Shown here: positions 60,901 to 64,000 of the stretch, piece by piece
How the letters are laid out: each line of letters begins with the position of its first letter
Position numbering within the stretch: position 1 is the stretch's first letter
Assembly: GCA_013398295.1 (NCBI GenBank)
Contig: VZSF01000742.1
Span: 186,001-250,000, forward strand
Reading direction: 5' to 3'
Source: Chionis minor
Lineage: Eukaryota; Chordata; Aves; Charadriiformes; Chionididae
Length of the DNA: 64,000 nt
Made by a program: the position numbers and the translations under genes
The notes under the pieces: model-generated
Told to the model about the DNA's origin: nothing
Database searches by the model: none
What the model saw: the letters and a program-made list of their open reading frames with translations, nothing else

Positions 60901-63900
60901 AACCAAAATCTTGCATCTCCAAAGATGCCTAGCAGTCAGGCCCTATTAGGTTTTTTCTCCTGCGAAGTCATTTTTTGGATAAAGTCAGTTCAGGCTGTGT
61001 TGGGGGTTCAACGTAGATCCTTGACCTTATAGATTGCTTTAGCTAACTTCAGTTGCTGCCATTCAAATCAAGTGTGATATTCTCAGTCTTGTCTGTTTTA
61101 CACTATACTTCCTTTCCATGCGCAGGGTAAACCCATGAATTCTGATCTCCAATATCCTCGTGCTGCCTAGCAAATTATCATTTAATTTACTACCTGTGAG
61201 CCAAATCTGTATTTAGCAGCTGTTCCCTGGAGAAAGCAACTGTTTTGTCAACAATTTATGACAGAAGTCTCTCCTTGGGACCAAAGACCTTTGTTTAAAC
61301 ATTTCAAAAGACCTATGCTGAAGACAGTGGAAACTGTGACCAATTTTCCTATGAGAAGGGGAAAACAAAGCAAAATTAGTTTATTTAATACACATAATGA
61401 GAAAAAGCAGATTTTGTAAGTAAGCCCTGCAGCTGGCAAGTATCTAGTCACTGCCATTCAATAGAGGAACCCTATGTTTTCAACACCACTGTCCTGTGCT
61501 GACAGGTTCAAAGGTCCGGTGGTATCTTAAGCATAGGCACGAGTGGGCAGTCACTAGTAAGGAAAGGCAGACAGCACTGCAAAGCCTGTCTTCGCTTGAA
61601 GCTAGAATGAAGCTGAATCCCTGCTCAGAAAAGCTATTTATTCTGTGTTTGTTATGGGACTGAGCCATAAATCTGTACCCCTGGTTCCCTGCTGCTGTCC
61701 GAAATCAGTGTGTCACCAGGGGAAGTCCTGTCTCTCATGACAACTGCCATCTTGATCAGCGCACTGCAAATTGAACCAGGGAATCACTGCACCTAAAAGC
61801 ATAAGTTATCACAGCTTGTGTTGGTGCATCACCACTGTTCAGGTCTGTGTCCGGAGAGGAGCTGCGTGCTCTATAATCCCCCTCTGAGACAGAGGTTGCA
61901 GAATCTACAAGGAAAGGTTTTATTTCTCACAGTGTCAGGGAAGCTGGGAAAATGCTTGGGAAAAGGTCAATAGGCTATTTGCAAAAACTCTGAAAAGCTG
62001 CTTTTACAGTCTCAGCCTTGCAAGTGTTGAAGGAGCTGCACAGTCTGACGCACTGAATTGTCAGAGGTTTCATATGTACTTTTAAAGGTGCTGACTCTGT
62101 GGGAGGCGTGCATTCGTTTAGCTGGTCACTGCACAGCCTGTGGCATGTTTGAACTCTTGGTCTGAAGTGTGCTGCAGCTACCTAGATAGAGAGGCTGCAC
62201 TGGAAAATGTCAGTCCATTCTAAAATGGGAAAAAAGGAAGCGCTGTGGGAGAAATTATGATTAAAAATAGAGTGTTTGTCCCCTCAGTACAAAATACAGG
62301 TAAAAATAAAATTCAACACTTCCAGTCTTTCTATATCTCTTGCTGACAGCCAGGTACAAATTCATGCCATTTCTCTTTCTGCTAAAAAAATGCAAAACAA
62401 AGACAACTTCCACATTTATTTTTAGTACACCCCATTGAATTCCATGGTTCATAATAGGGTTAAATTTGGCCCTGAGAACTGGTTTGTCCTGAGAAGTCTG
62501 CTGCAACTAATAATGGATTTATATTCCGTTGCTTGCTTTAAAATGTAAATGGGATTAGTGGGTTTTCATCGTGAAGCTTTTTCCAATGAGGAGTGATTTT
62601 TGGACCAAAACAAGGTTTTTTCTTTTTGAATAAATTTCCCCATTAAAAAAGAAAAAGAAAAGAATGGTAAATCATGAGATTGCAATTTTTCTTCTTTTTT
62701 TCAGAAGGAAAACGGTGAGATAACTCTCTGGCAATAAAATATCAGTTTCTTGATAAATACATTTGATCTTGATTTTGAAAATTGAATGTATGTTTTTCTG
62801 TAGAGATCTTCTGTAATGGTGTTTTGTTTATTTTCTTTTTTATTTCTAAAATACGTCTGTGAGGAAATTTTAAAAGTCTGATTAAATGGGTATTATTGCT
62901 TCTAGGCTTTGAGCAGAATACAATTGCTGGCCCTTCTGTTTTGTTAATTCCCCATACAAATATACATTCTACTCAATTTAGGATCATGAAAGACACAGGG
63001 ATTAGAAACCTATTTAGGCTGGCTAAATCCTTTGGAAATTCATAATGGAAAATATTATCACAGGTTGGGTGTTACATCTACCATATTTTTGTCTAGCTGG
63101 TTAATTATTTGCTTGAGAGGATCCCTAGACCTCCTTGTGAAAGCAGGGAGCTTTGGCAATGATTGCAATCTCCAAGCCAGAAGGACAAGCACACACTGTC
63201 ATCCAGAGTGGGTGAAAATGCAAAGCAGCTGAGGAATTTTGAATTTTTTTGTTAGAAAGGCTTTGCTGAGAGGACAGGTACAAGTGTATAGTTAGGAGGA
63301 ACAGCTCAAGAAGAGAGAGATCAGGAAAGCTCACAGGAAGTGATCAAGCACAATCCGTTTGTATAAAAGATGTGGCTAAAGAACAGGCAAAAGTTGTCTA
63401 CAGAAAAGGCGTAAGGGAAGAGGGAGGAAGTGCAGGATGAGTTGTGAGAAGGTGCACAGTCAAATGGCGCTGGTGCGGCAAGCACATAAACTCTGAGGGG
63501 TTTCCTTCCTGCTGCCTCTAAAGCAGCAGGACTGTGGTGCATCCTCCTGTAGCTAGAAGTTTGTGTTCAAAGGTGTGGGCCTCCATCACCCACATGTTTC
63601 TTTTCCTGGCGACAATAACCTGCAAGAAAGCCCTGATGTTTTGGACTGGCTGCTGAGACTGGGAAGTAATGTTATTTTGTAAGGGGAGCTTTAAACACCA
63701 CAGGGTAGTGATAACTTTGCAGGAGGAGTTCGGAAAGGGTAGACCCTTTTCACAAAAAGAAATCTGTGCTGCCAGATGTGAATAGGAGGGATGAGTTTTC
63801 TGATCAGTGAGAGACATCTGGCTTTGTAAGATGCTCTCTATGGCTCCTCAGTCAGCAAAAAAATGTATCTAAAATGTGATAGTACAGCATCTCAGGGAGC

Positions 63901-64000
63901 CTAAGCTTGAGAAGTGACCACTCAAATGTTTTTAAAGGTGTTAAAATCGCTTGGCACTATTATGGTTTTAGATTATCTTTATCTTTAAAACCTGTATTTT
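57946..64000. other. Unique sequence, no gene recognised
   Basis: Frames up to 100 codons (60212-60514 -) are unrecognised. 62500-62960 is AT-rich, with AAAAAGAAAAAGAAAAG and ATTTTTCTTC low complexity. No repeat family recognised through to the end of the window. Confidence 0.5.

Overview
This window looks like nuclear DNA of a bird, most likely a neoavian species. It is AT-leaning, CpG-poor and almost entirely non-coding. The identification rests on its mobile elements: a 5'-truncated CR1 LINE with the avian/reptilian reverse-transcriptase C-terminus and the CR1-type octamer tail (51943-52375), older CR1/L3-like fragments, and two solo LTRs of a related ERVL-like family with the TGT...ACA ends and 5-bp target duplications expected of that class. 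There are no bacterial-type genes, operons, rRNA, tRNA or CRISPR arrays. I recognise no cellular protein-coding exon. Nearly all open frames are short chance frames, and the longest ones fall inside a simple repeat or a LINE.

Layout. 1-8357 is mostly unique sequence carrying four ancient repeat relics (2935-3300, 4845-5340, 5630-5765, 6933-7151). 8358-8922 is a plus-strand solo LTR. 8923-34850 is largely unique, with small low-complexity tracts, one clear palindrome (23321-23363), a weak CR1 relic (28742-28850) and a hairpin (29693-29747). 34855-34990 is a compact CpG-rich spot that could be a cryptic promoter or first exon. 38935-39330 is pyrimidine-rich. 40150-40610 is a decayed CR1/L3-like fragment. 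42061-42130 is a 70-bp palindrome. 42400-43227 is a remarkable uninterrupted purine tract built mainly of about 140 GAAAG units. 47118-47290 is a second CpG cluster, lying directly beside a minus-strand solo LTR (47312-47824) with a perfect GGTAG duplication. 51943-52375 is the CR1. 52376-64000 is unique apart from a TATA-like promoter candidate near 57905.

The features do not form a pathway. The picture is a gene desert or a very long intron in which retroelements inserted and decayed. I found no convincing new biological system. The items most worth checking are the giant pure pentanucleotide/homopurine tract, the two palindromic relics that share one core, and the CpG-rich spot with a short Ala-rich frame.
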